Positions 1-5,628 are shown, counted from the stretch's first letter. The stretch: 5,628 nucleotides of DNA from Candidatus Hydrogenedentota bacterium (GCA_030430835.1 JAUIKJ010000211.1:1-5628); one strand, 5' to 3'. Numbers and translations are program-made. Notes: generated by a model not told the origin, from the letters alone.

Positions 1-341
1 CCGATAAAGGTGAGCGTCATCAGGATTGAGCCCCAGAAGATGAAGGGGCGGCGGCGGCCGCGAATCGGAATCAGGCGCATACGGCCCGGCCGCGTGTGGG
101 TCAGGTCCGACCACCAACCGATGAGTGGATCCGTGATGGCGTCCCAAAAGGTGGCGATGATAAACATTGTGCCGGCGAGGCCGATCGTGATGTAGATCGT
201 ACGGCCACTGTCTTCTGGAGGCGAATAGAAGAAGACGCCCCACTGATTGAAGGTTTCGCTACCGAGCTGGATGCCGACGTAGGCCAGCATGAAGAGGACG
301 CCCTCGCGCGCGCTGAACTCTCGCTCGGCCGTGCGGCTCAC
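1..341 (-). CDS. GPH-family (MelB-like) sugar:cation symporter, N-terminal part, truncated by window edge
   Basis: This is an inner-membrane secondary transporter of the glycoside-pentoside-hexuronide group of the major facilitator superfamily. It would import a sugar or glycoside with a cation; the substrate is unknown. Reading leftward from the GTG at 341-339 gives 113 codons without a stop. A first membrane segment lies at about residues 14-38 and a second at about 49-70, containing WDAITDPLIG (66-75). Asp67 and Asp71 match the Asp55/Asp59 cation-site pair of MelB. A basic loop ending in GRRRPF (95-100) is the usual MFS loop 2-3 signature, here with extra residues before it. GTG overlaps the glgC stop as GTGA, so translation is probably coupled; no strong Shine-Dalgarno is visible. 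The in-frame ATG at 290-288 would cut into the first helix, so the GTG is preferred. Family is well supported; substrate is not. Confidence 0.85.
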   Translation of the reverse strand, partial: MSRTAEREFSAREGVLFMLAYVGIQLGSETFNQWGVFFYSPPEDSGRTIYITIGLAGTMFIIATFWDAITDPLIGWWSDLTHTRPGRMRLIPIRGRRRPFIFWGSILMTLTFI

Positions 342-1648
342 CCAATTACCGCGCCATCGGGGATCACGCCGTTCTTGAACACGATCACGATGCCATCGCG
401 GACACAGTAATCATCCGCGTCGCGGTCCTTCAGGCGATTCGATCCGCGAATCACCACGTTCTTCCCGATGCGCGCATTGTGATCGATGATCGCGTTCTTG
501 ATCTTGCTGTTCGGGCCGATGCCCATCGGCACGCTCGCGCCGCTGCTGTCTTCGGTCTCGAAGAACTCATTGCCAAGAATGATGCTGCGTGCGATCTGTG
601 CGCCGGGGCGTACGATACTGCGAATACCTACGATCGAATCTTCAATCTTCGATCGCTGTATCCGGCTGCCGCCGCAGACGATCACGTTGCGCATCTGTGC
701 GTTTTCGACACGTACACCGGGCAACGCACGGTGGCGCGTGTGAATCTCGTACTTGGGGTTGTGCAGCTCGAAGGGCGGATTCGGCGAGGTCATTGCCATG
801 CTGACGTCAAAGTAGGATCGCACCGTGCCGATGTCTTCCCAAAACCCCGAGAAGGGGTGCGCGACCACATTTTGCGTGGCCAGGGAATAGGGCAGGAGTT
901 CCTTGCCAAAGTCAATCCACTCGGAGTGTTCGATCAGCAGCCGCTCCAGCAGATCCGCGTTGAAGACATAGACGCCCATCGACGCCAGGTAAGGCTTGCC
1001 TTCCGCGGACAGACCGAAGTCGTTAAAGACCTTCTCCGGCGTCACCAGCGTGTCCAGCACCGCAGCGTCCGTGGGCTTCTCCACGAACTCGCGGATACGG
1101 CCATTGGCACGCAGTTTCATTACCCCGAAGCCCGGGGCATCCTTGCGAGAGACCGGCAGCGCGGACACGGTAATGTCCGCCCCCTTCGCGATGTGCGTTG
1201 CCATCAGCTCCCGGTAGTCCATGTGGTAGAGCTGGTCGCCGGAGAGGACGAGATAGTATTTGGCCTTCAAGTCGCGGATATGCAGCAACTGCTTGCGCAC
1301 CGCGTCCGCCGTGCCCTGGAACCAATCGCCCACGCCATCCGTCTGTTCCGCGGCAAGCACCTCAACATAGCCAGGGGTGAAATTGTCGAAGCGGTAGGTG
1401 TTGCTGATGTGCCGGTTGAGCGAATGGCTGTTGAACTGCGTGAGCACCGAGATGCGCTTGATGCCGGAGTGAATGCAGTTGCTCAACGGGATATCCACCA
1501 GCCGATAGCGGCCGCAAAGCGGTACCGCCGGTTTGGCGCGCACCTTCGTCAGTGGATAGAGCCGCGTGCCGCGTCCACCGCCCAGGACGATGGCGCCCAC
1601 CTGTTGCATGAAATCGGCATCAATGGCGGAGGGTCGTTTCTTCGGCAT
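338..1648 (-). CDS. glgC: Glucose-1-phosphate adenylyltransferase (ADP-glucose pyrophosphorylase)
   Basis: Makes ADP-glucose and pyrophosphate from ATP and glucose 1-phosphate in the cytoplasm, the committed and usually allosterically controlled step of glycogen synthesis. The 436 residues match the usual 420-440. The nucleotidyltransferase domain (about 15-290) shows LGGGRGTRL (22-30), RAKPAVPL (37-44), FQGTADAVR (110-118), GDQLY (137-141, Asp138 matching catalytic Asp142 of E. coli) and FVEKP (188-192, Lys191 matching the glucose-1-phosphate-binding Lys195). The last 120 or so residues form the left-handed beta-helix, ending in KNGVIPDG. Overall style is closer to plant/cyanobacterial enzymes than to E. 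coli. The start is set by AGGGA at 1658-1654, five bases before ATG; Met14 is a weaker alternative. The position of the E. coli activator Lys39 is Val36, so effector response may differ. The gene overlaps the downstream symporter by four bases. Confidence 0.96.
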   Translation of the reverse strand: MPKKRPSAIDADFMQQVGAIVLGGGRGTRLYPLTKVRAKPAVPLCGRYRLVDIPLSNCIHSGIKRISVLTQFNSHSLNRHISNTYRFDNFTPGYVEVLAAEQTDGVGDWFQGTADAVRKQLLHIRDLKAKYYLVLSGDQLYHMDYRELMATHIAKGADITVSALPVSRKDAPGFGVMKLRANGRIREFVEKPTDAAVLDTLVTPEKVFNDFGLSAEGKPYLASMGVYVFNADLLERLLIEHSEWIDFGKELLPYSLATQNVVAHPFSGFWEDIGTVRSYFDVSMAMTSPNPPFELHNPKYEIHTRHRALPGVRVENAQMRNVIVCGGSRIQRSKIEDSIVGIRSIVRPGAQIARSIILGNEFFETEDSSGASVPMGIGPNSKIKNAIIDHNARIGKNVVIRGSNRLKDRDADDYCVRDGIVIVFKNGVIPDGAVIG

Positions 1649-1682
1649 GGTGATCCCTGTTACGCGTTACCCAATGTCGTTG

Positions 1683-1694
1683 AAGAGACGCCAT
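1683..1694 (+). repeat. 12-bp direct repeat, copy 1 (AAGAGACGCCAT)
   Basis: Exact copy of the sequence at 1752-1763, 69 bases away start to start. It overlaps the candidate glgC -10 and transcription start, where a bound protein could block transcription. Whether it is an operator is inference. Confidence 0.6.
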
Positions 1695-1721
1695 TGTAAC
1701 GACGGCGGCAAGGGCGCGCAA
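1693..1721 (-). promoter_or_regulatory. Candidate sigma-70-type promoter for glgC
   Basis: On the minus strand, TTGCGC (1721-1716) is followed by a 17-base spacer and TACAAT (1698-1693), a five-of-six match to the -10 consensus. The start of transcription would fall near 1686, giving a leader of about 38 bases before the glgC ATG with its AGGGA ribosome site at 1658-1654. The -35 matches only in TTG. The first copy of the 12-bp direct repeat touches the -10. Prediction only. Confidence 0.45.
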
Positions 1722-1745
1722 CGCATGAGAAAACGGCGCGAAGGC

Positions 1746-1780
1746 AAAAAAAAGAGACGCCATAACCAGGGCTATGGCGC
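1746..1780 (-). terminator. Terminator-like hairpin with T-run, minus strand, upstream of glgC
   Basis: On the minus strand CGCCATA (1779-1773) pairs with TATGGCG (1764-1758). A G-T pair and a C-G pair extend the stem inward to a CCTG tetraloop (1770-1767), and a G-T pair can close it outside. After CTC comes a run of eight T (1753-1746). This is the form of a Rho-independent terminator for leftward transcripts. No gene lies to its right on that strand, so it is either a leader attenuator for glgC, the end of a short non-coding transcript, or insulation against leftward read-through. The plus strand lacks a T-run after the hairpin. Confidence 0.5.
1752..1763 (+). repeat. 12-bp direct repeat, copy 2 (AAGAGACGCCAT)
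   Basis: Exact second copy, upstream of the candidate glgC -35. It overlaps one arm of the terminator-like hairpin (1758-1764) and part of the T-run, so its conservation might reflect the hairpin rather than protein binding. Confidence 0.6.
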
Positions 1781-1976
1781 ACTCAAGGAGGTAAGATCCT
1801 GGCGCGTTCCGCATTGCGGTGGCGGGATGAACCACCACGAAACCATCCAGGAAATTCAACTGTGTGACGTCCGTGTCCCGCGTGCCTCGACCTCCGTGTC
1901 TCAGCGTTGCACAACATGTATCGGCGGTCCTGTGGAAAACTTTAGCCCTCGGCCGGAACGCCCTGTTTTCAGGCGC

Positions 1977-2005
1977 TTGCGCGGGATTCCGCCCCGTGCT
2001 ACGGT
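1977..2005 (+). promoter_or_regulatory. Candidate extended -10 promoter of the molybdenum-hydroxylase operon
   Basis: TTGCGC (1977-1982), a 17-base spacer ending TGC (1997-1999), then TACGGT (2000-2005). The TG one base before the -10 is the extended -10 feature, which offsets the weak hexamer. Transcription would start near 2012, leaving a leader of about 45 bases with a small hairpin and then GGAGGA. It shares the TTGCGC -35 and 17-base spacing with the candidate glgC promoter. Prediction only. Confidence 0.5.
1982..1991 (+). repeat. 10-bp inverted repeat, left arm (CGGGATTCCG)
   Basis: Exact reverse complement of 2021-2030, with arm centres 39 bases apart. This arm lies in the spacer between the -35 and -10 of the candidate rightward promoter, so it could be half of an operator. 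Confidence 0.55.
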
Positions 2006-2015
2006 GAAGATTCAC

Positions 2016-2036
2016 GCGCCCGGAATCCCGGGGCGC
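2016..2036 (+). other. Leader hairpin before the small-subunit ribosome site
   Basis: GCGCCC (2016-2021) pairs with GGGCGC (2031-2036) around a nine-base loop, eight bases before the GGAGGA ribosome site at 2044-2049. It has no T-run and is not a terminator. It may affect mRNA stability or translation, or be incidental in GC-rich DNA. Confidence 0.35.
2021..2030 (+). repeat. 10-bp inverted repeat, right arm (CGGAATCCCG)
   Basis: Exact reverse complement of 1982-1991. This arm lies in the predicted untranslated leader and makes up most of the loop of the small leader hairpin at 2016-2036. Confidence 0.55.
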
Positions 2037-2056
2037 AACCATCGGAGGATTTCGCA

Positions 2057-2695
2057 ATGGCCGACGAAAAGACGGGCCCGGACAGCCCGGGGTTTTCGCG
2101 CCGGGGGTTTCTCAAGGGGCTCGGCGTGGGCAGTGCCGGTGCGGCCGCGGCCGGACTGATGCCCGGCGGCACGGCCCAGCAAGCCGCCGCCGCGGAAGAG
2201 AAGTCCGCGCTGCTTGGGCCCGGAGAAACGAGCATCACGCTCAACATCAACGGCGAATCGAAAAAGGTGAAGGTGGAGCCGCGCGTGACCCTGCTCGATG
2301 CCCTGCGCAATCGTCTGGACGTTACCGGCGCCAAGAAAGTGTGTGACCGCGGCACCTGCGGTGCCTGCACGGTTCTGGTCGATGGGCAGCCCGCCTACGC
2401 GTGCTCGATGCTCGCCGTGGAAGCCGAGGGTCGCGCGCTCACCACCATCGAGGGCCTGGGATCGCCCGAGGAACTCCACCCGATTCAAGCCGCCTTCATC
2501 GAGCACGACGCCCAACAGTGTGGCTTCTGCACCCCGGGCTTTGTCATGGCCTGCGCCGCCTTCCTGAAAGAAAACCCGAACCCGACGCGCGAGGAGGTGC
2601 GCCGCGGGCTTGGTGGCAACCTCTGCCGCTGCGGCACCTATGCGGGCATCACCGAGGCGGTGCTCGATGCCGCCGGCGTGAAGGGAGGTGCATGA
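2057..2695 (+). CDS. Molybdenum hydroxylase small subunit, [2Fe-2S] protein with Tat signal
   Basis: Electron-transfer subunit of a xanthine dehydrogenase/aldehyde oxidase-family enzyme, passing electrons from the molybdenum site to the FAD subunit through two [2Fe-2S] clusters. The 212 residues begin with a Tat signal: SRRGFLK at 14-20, a Gly/Ala-rich stretch, and a likely cleavage site after the AQQAAAA region (about 40-46). A plant-ferredoxin-like domain follows, with Cys96, Cys101, Cys104 and Cys116. An alpha-helical domain then carries Cys155, Cys158, Cys190 and Cys192 (CX2C-X31-CXC). All eight ligands are present. The mature part matches the usual 150-170 residues. ATG follows GGAGGA (2044-2049) at good spacing. 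First gene of a three-gene operon, resembling PaoA (YagT) of E. coli. The substrate is unknown. Confidence 0.95.
   Translation: MADEKTGPDSPGFSRRGFLKGLGVGSAGAAAAGLMPGGTAQQAAAAEEKSALLGPGETSITLNINGESKKVKVEPRVTLLDALRNRLDVTGAKKVCDRGTCGACTVLVDGQPAYACSMLAVEAEGRALTTIEGLGSPEELHPIQAAFIEHDAQQCGFCTPGFVMACAAFLKENPNPTREEVRRGLGGNLCRCGTYAGITEAVLDAAGVKGGA
2683..2688 (+). promoter_or_regulatory. Ribosome binding site deciding between tandem ATG codons
   Basis: GGGAGG inside the end of the small-subunit gene precedes two in-frame ATG codons at 2692 and 2695. Spacing is three bases to the first and six to the second, so 2695 is preferred. The choice changes the product by one residue. Confidence 0.6.
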
Positions 2696-4824
2696 TGGCG
2701 AATCCCCAATGGCCCGCCGTCGAAAAACGGCAGCACCTCGGCAAGCCCTACGATCGCCTTGACGGTGCGATCAAGAGTACCGGCCGCGCGAAGTACGCCT
2801 ACGACGTGAACCGCCCGGGCATGCTTTGGGCGCGCTGCATCGGTTCGCCACATGCCGCGGCGAAAGTAGTCGATATCGATGGCACGGACGCCCTGGCCGT
2901 TCCGGGCGTCGAAGGTTTCTGGCGCGACGAGGGTGTGATCGGCAAGGAAGTCGAATACGCCGGCCAGATTATCGCCGCGATCGCCGCGACTTCGGAGGAA
3001 CTGGCCGCCGAAGCGATGCACAGGGTGAAGATTACCTACGAAAAAATGGAGCATCAGGTCGTTGACAACGACATCAGCTTTGCCAAGGGCCGTCCCGCGT
3101 CGCGTGATGAGGGCGACGTTGAAATCGCCCTGGGTGAAGCGGCGACCATCAGTGAAGGGCACTATGGCATCGCCGCAATCACGCACTGCTGCCTCGAAGC
3201 GCATGGGCAGGTGGCCGAGGTGCGCGACGGCGCGATGTACATCTGGCCCTCCACGCAGAATGTATCGAAGTACGCGGACGGCCTGAACGAATCGGTCGAC
3301 AGTCCGCTGAGCGATATTCATGTCGACTGCCAGTACATGGGCGGCGGCTTCGGCTCGAAGTTCGGGCACGACAAGTGGGGCATGATCGGCTGCATCCTTG
3401 CGAAGCAGACCGGCAAGCCGGTGAAGATTATGCTTGAGCGTGACCTCGAACTGATGGTCGCGGGCAACCGGCCTTCGGCCTTTGGTACGGTCAAGGTCGG
3501 CCTTGATGGCGAGGGGAAGATCCATGCCTTCGACGCACAGGTCTGGGGGACCGGCGGCGGCGGCGGTTATCGCCCACCACCCATGCCCTACGCCTTCACC
3601 AAGCTGCCGAACCAGCGCGTGGCCGGCAGTCGCATCCCGACGAACCGCGGCAGCCAGCGCGCCTGGCGCGCGCCGGGCCACCCGCAGGGCTGCCTGATCA
3701 CCATGGCGGCGCTCGCCGATGCCGCGGCTGCAATGGGCATGGACGAGCTGGAGGTCTTCAAGAAGAACCTCGAATACACGGAACATCCCGAGACCTACGC
3801 GGAAGAGCTCGACATCGCCGCGGAGATGATCGGCTACAAGGACAAGGCGCACCTGCGATCGGCGCTCACCGATGGCCCCGTGAAGCGGGGTCTCGGCGTG
3901 TCGATCCATCAGTGGGGCGGCATGGGCCACCCCTCCGAATGCGACGTGACGATTCACCCCGACGGCTCGGTCGAGGCGAAGATCGGCAGCCAGGATCTCG
4001 GCACCGCCACGCGCACCAGCATCACCATCGTACTCGCGGAAACGGTGGGCCTGCCGATGGACGCCGTGAAGGTGAAGATGGGCAAGAACGCCTATCCCGT
4101 TTCCGGTGCCTCCGGCGGCAGCACGACCATTGGCGGTGTCTCCGCTTCCACACGGCTGGCTGCGACGAACGCGCTCAACGCGCTGCTCGAAGTCGCCGCG
4201 CCGAGACTGGGCGTGGCGGTGGATGCGCTCGAGGCGGCTGAAGGAACGATTCGCGAGACGGCGAATCCTTCGAACGCGATGACCTGGACAGAGGCCTGCG
4301 GCCTGCTCGGGGTGAGCCCCATTACCAAGCGCGGCGAGAACGTCGCGGGCGAAAGCCAGAAGATGGGCCTGATCGATCAAGGCGTTGGTGGTGTGCAGAT
4401 CGCCGATGTCTCCGTGGACGTGGAGACCGGCGTCGTCACCATCAACGAGATGGTTGCGGTGCAGGATTGTGGTCTCATCGTGAACATGAAGACCGCCGAG
4501 AGCCAGGTCTACGGCGGCCTCATCATGGGCGTGACCTATGCGCTCTTCGAAGAATGCGTCTACGACGCGGCCACCGGACGCATGCTCAATCCCGACATGG
4601 AGTTCTACCGCCTCGCCGGGCTCTACGACGTCGGCAACCTGAAAGTCCACATGATGACCGGGCCGCGCTACGATTCGCGCGGGGTCATCGGCCTCGGCGA
4701 GCCGCCGGTGATTTCGCCCGGCGCGGCCATCTCGAATGCCGTGGCGAATGCGATTGGCGTGCGCGTGCCGGAATTGCCCCTCACGCCGGAACGCGTACTC
4801 AACGCGCTGGGAGGTACCGCCTGA
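2695..4824 (+). CDS. Molybdenum hydroxylase large subunit, molybdopterin-binding
   Basis: Catalytic subunit that hydroxylates an aldehyde or N-heterocycle at a molybdenum-pterin centre. The 709 residues are somewhat short for the family (often 730-800). An a/b hammerhead domain (about 20-125) begins with DGAIKSTGRAKYAYD. The cofactor-binding halves carry GGGFGSK (216-222), RAPGHPQG (325-332), GSQDLGTATRT (431-441), SGASGGSTTIGG (470-481) and GLGEPP near the end. Glu669 in that last motif is the expected catalytic base, matching Glu1261 of bovine xanthine oxidase. There is no signal peptide or membrane segment, so export would rely on the Tat signal of the small subunit. The start overlaps the upstream stop as TGATG (ATG at 2692 is the alternative), and the end overlaps the FAD gene the same way. 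Similar in role to PaoC and XdhA-type proteins; motifs do not give the substrate. Confidence 0.94.
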   Translation: MANPQWPAVEKRQHLGKPYDRLDGAIKSTGRAKYAYDVNRPGMLWARCIGSPHAAAKVVDIDGTDALAVPGVEGFWRDEGVIGKEVEYAGQIIAAIAATSEELAAEAMHRVKITYEKMEHQVVDNDISFAKGRPASRDEGDVEIALGEAATISEGHYGIAAITHCCLEAHGQVAEVRDGAMYIWPSTQNVSKYADGLNESVDSPLSDIHVDCQYMGGGFGSKFGHDKWGMIGCILAKQTGKPVKIMLERDLELMVAGNRPSAFGTVKVGLDGEGKIHAFDAQVWGTGGGGGYRPPPMPYAFTKLPNQRVAGSRIPTNRGSQRAWRAPGHPQGCLITMAALADAAAAMGMDELEVFKKNLEYTEHPETYAEELDIAAEMIGYKDKAHLRSALTDGPVKRGLGVSIHQWGGMGHPSECDVTIHPDGSVEAKIGSQDLGTATRTSITIVLAETVGLPMDAVKVKMGKNAYPVSGASGGSTTIGGVSASTRLAATNALNALLEVAAPRLGVAVDALEAAEGTIRETANPSNAMTWTEACGLLGVSPITKRGENVAGESQKMGLIDQGVGGVQIADVSVDVETGVVTINEMVAVQDCGLIVNMKTAESQVYGGLIMGVTYALFEECVYDAATGRMLNPDMEFYRLAGLYDVGNLKVHMMTGPRYDSRGVIGLGEPPVISPGAAISNAVANAIGVRVPELPLTPERVLNALGGTA

Positions 4825-5628
4825 TGCACCCCTTTGAATACGCCGCGCCGGACACAACCGAAGAAGCGGTCGCGCTGTTGAGCGACACCTGGGGCGAGAC
4901 GGAAATCTACGCGGGTGGCACCGACCTGGTCACCTGTCTCAAGCAGGGCCTGACCACGCCAAAACGGGTGGTGAGCCTGCGGAACACGGAAGCGTCGCAA
5001 TACCTCTTCGGCGGCGAAGGCGGCGATGGGCAGTCAACTTTCTGGTGCAGTGCCATGGCTCCGCTCGGCAATGTCGCCAAGAGTTGGAAAGATCTGGGCG
5101 CTGTTGCGGATGCGATCAACGCCGTCAATAGTCCGCAGATGCTGAGCATCGGCACCGTTGGCGGTGAACTGTGTCAGCGGCCGCGCTGCTGGTTCTACCG
5201 GAATGGCTATGGCCTTTTCGGGGAAGCCGATGGTAAGTCGCTGGTCGTTGACGGAGACAACCGCTATCACGCAATCTTCGGCAATGAAGGTCGCGCGAAG
5301 TTTGTAAGCCCATCCAGTCTGGCACCCGCGCTCATCGCCTTGGGCATGACCGCGACTCTCGTGGGGCCGGATGGGGAACGGACGATTCCGTTGGCGGAGT
5401 TTTTCAAGACGCCGAAGGAAGACGGCGAGCGTGAAACGGTGCTCGCACCAAACGAAGTTCTCATCAAAATAACAACGGAGACGAGACGGGTCGCAAGCGC
5501 CACCTACGAAGTCCGCCACCGCAATGGTCTCGACTGGCCCTACGTCACGGCATCGGTCGTGTTGGGCGCGGAACCCCGCGTCGTACTCGGTCATGTCGCG
5601 CCGATTCCATGGATTGTGCCCGCGGCGG
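4824..5628 (+). CDS. Molybdenum hydroxylase FAD-binding subunit, C-terminus cut by window edge
   Basis: Flavoprotein that takes electrons from the [2Fe-2S] subunit and passes them to the final acceptor. The 268 visible codons have no stop; relatives are about 300-340 residues. FAD-binding (PCMH-type) motifs are AGGTDL (30-35) and IGTVGGELCQ (109-118), with Glu115 where Asn is usual in GGNL. RPRCW (119-123) and NRYHAIF (146-152) are typical of PaoB-like members with an inserted iron-sulfur segment. Between and after these motifs the other expected cysteines are missing, so a [4Fe-4S] cluster is doubtful. The C-terminal flavoprotein domain begins near residue 200. ATG overlaps the preceding stop by one base (TGATG), with GGGAGG at 4809-4814 nine bases ahead. 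No signal peptide is seen. Family assignment is firm; cluster loss is inferred from remembered family patterns. Confidence 0.92.
   Translation, partial: MHPFEYAAPDTTEEAVALLSDTWGETEIYAGGTDLVTCLKQGLTTPKRVVSLRNTEASQYLFGGEGGDGQSTFWCSAMAPLGNVAKSWKDLGAVADAINAVNSPQMLSIGTVGGELCQRPRCWFYRNGYGLFGEADGKSLVVDGDNRYHAIFGNEGRAKFVSPSSLAPALIALGMTATLVGPDGERTIPLAEFFKTPKEDGERETVLAPNEVLIKITTETRRVASATYEVRHRNGLDWPYVTASVVLGAEPRVVLGHVAPIPWIVPAA

Larger units (their letters stand above)
1649..2056. other. Divergent intergenic regulatory region
   Basis: About 400 bases separate the divergent glgC and molybdenum-hydroxylase genes. Open frames cross it on both strands (up to 145 codons on the minus strand, starting TTG at 2057), but none has a ribosome site or a recognisable product, so I call no gene. 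It holds a candidate promoter for each arm, a minus-strand terminator-like hairpin, a 12-bp direct repeat and a 10-bp inverted repeat, each listed separately. Smaller dyads are CCGCA-T-TGCGG at 1809-1819 and CCTG-TTTT-CAGG at 1962-1973, the latter just upstream of the rightward -35 element. I see nothing clear in 1840-1960. Confidence 0.8.

Noticed and set aside
479..1699. Long plus-strand open frame (406 codons) opposite glgC
   Set aside because: Antisense shadow of glgC. The minus-strand frame has all catalytic motifs and a ribosome site, while this one is Arg/His/Ala-rich with no recognisable domain.
1785..1792. Perfect AAGGAGGT Shine-Dalgarno on the plus strand
   Set aside because: No ATG, GTG or TTG at suitable spacing downstream; only CTG at 1799, whose frame closes after about two dozen codons. 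Kept only as the complement of the CU-rich stretch noted on the minus strand.
1785..1800. Resemblance of the minus strand to the 3' end of 16S rRNA (GGATC..ACCTCCTT)
   Set aside because: Only about a dozen bases with a mismatch, and no rRNA sequence around it; likely chance or selection for anti-Shine-Dalgarno pairing.
1931..1939. DnaA-box-like TTTTCCACA on the minus strand
   Set aside because: A single match to a loose consensus, with no cluster of boxes or AT-rich unwinding region, so no origin is supported.
1620..2057. Minus-strand open frame of 145 codons crossing the intergenic gap, including a short frame from the ATG at 1694 that overlaps the glgC start
   Set aside because: Starts at TTG with no ribosome site, crosses the terminator-like hairpin and overlaps glgC out of frame. 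The internal ATG also lacks a Shine-Dalgarno.
2401..2691. Upstream extension of the molybdenum-subunit frame into the small-subunit gene
   Set aside because: The frame is open back to 2401, but the region encodes the iron-sulfur domain in another frame, and homology with the family begins just after the ATG at 2695.
2638..4857. Long minus-strand open frame (739 codons) opposite the molybdenum subunit
   Set aside because: Shadow frame produced by GC-rich codon use; composition rich in Arg, His and Ala with no family motif.

Overview
The window is GC-rich (roughly 60% G+C by eye), densely coding bacterial DNA. It holds two divergently transcribed gene sets separated by a regulatory gap of about 400 bases. 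The organism was probably Gram-negative with a periplasm, because one enzyme subunit carries a twin-arginine export signal. The plant/cyanobacteria-like GlgC, the GPH-type sugar symporter and the CQRPRCW-type flavoprotein together suggest a PVC-like or Hydrogenedentota-like lineage. That placement is a low-confidence impression from protein style, not a search result.

Left arm (minus strand, positions 1648 down to 1): glgC encodes glucose-1-phosphate adenylyltransferase, the committing step of glycogen synthesis. Its stop overlaps, in a GTGA tetranucleotide, the GTG start of a glycoside/cation symporter of the GPH (MelB-like) major facilitator family, which runs off the window edge. The pair looks translationally coupled and would link sugar uptake to glucose storage.

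Middle (1649-2056): no convincing gene. The gap holds a candidate promoter for each arm, both with a TTGCGC -35 element and a 17-bp spacer. It also holds a minus-strand hairpin followed by a run of eight T (intrinsic-terminator shape) upstream of glgC, an exact 12-bp direct repeat flanking the candidate glgC promoter, and an exact 10-bp inverted repeat around the candidate promoter of the right arm.

Right arm (plus strand, 2057 to the end): a three-gene operon for a xanthine dehydrogenase/aldehyde oxidase-family molybdenum hydroxylase, in the order [2Fe-2S] subunit, molybdopterin subunit, FAD subunit (cut by the window edge). Both junctions are one-base TGATG overlaps. Only the small subunit has a Tat signal, so the folded complex is probably exported by hitchhiking, as for E. 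coli PaoABC. Electrons would flow from the substrate at the molybdenum site through two [2Fe-2S] clusters to FAD and then to an unknown acceptor. The substrate cannot be read from the sequence. The most notable feature is that the FAD subunit keeps the segment that carries a [4Fe-4S] cluster in PaoB-like relatives, but only one of the expected cysteines remains.

I see no mobile element, CRISPR array, tRNA or rRNA. I did not find a wholly new system. The items most worth a second look are the cluster loss in the flavoprotein and the structured glgC leader.
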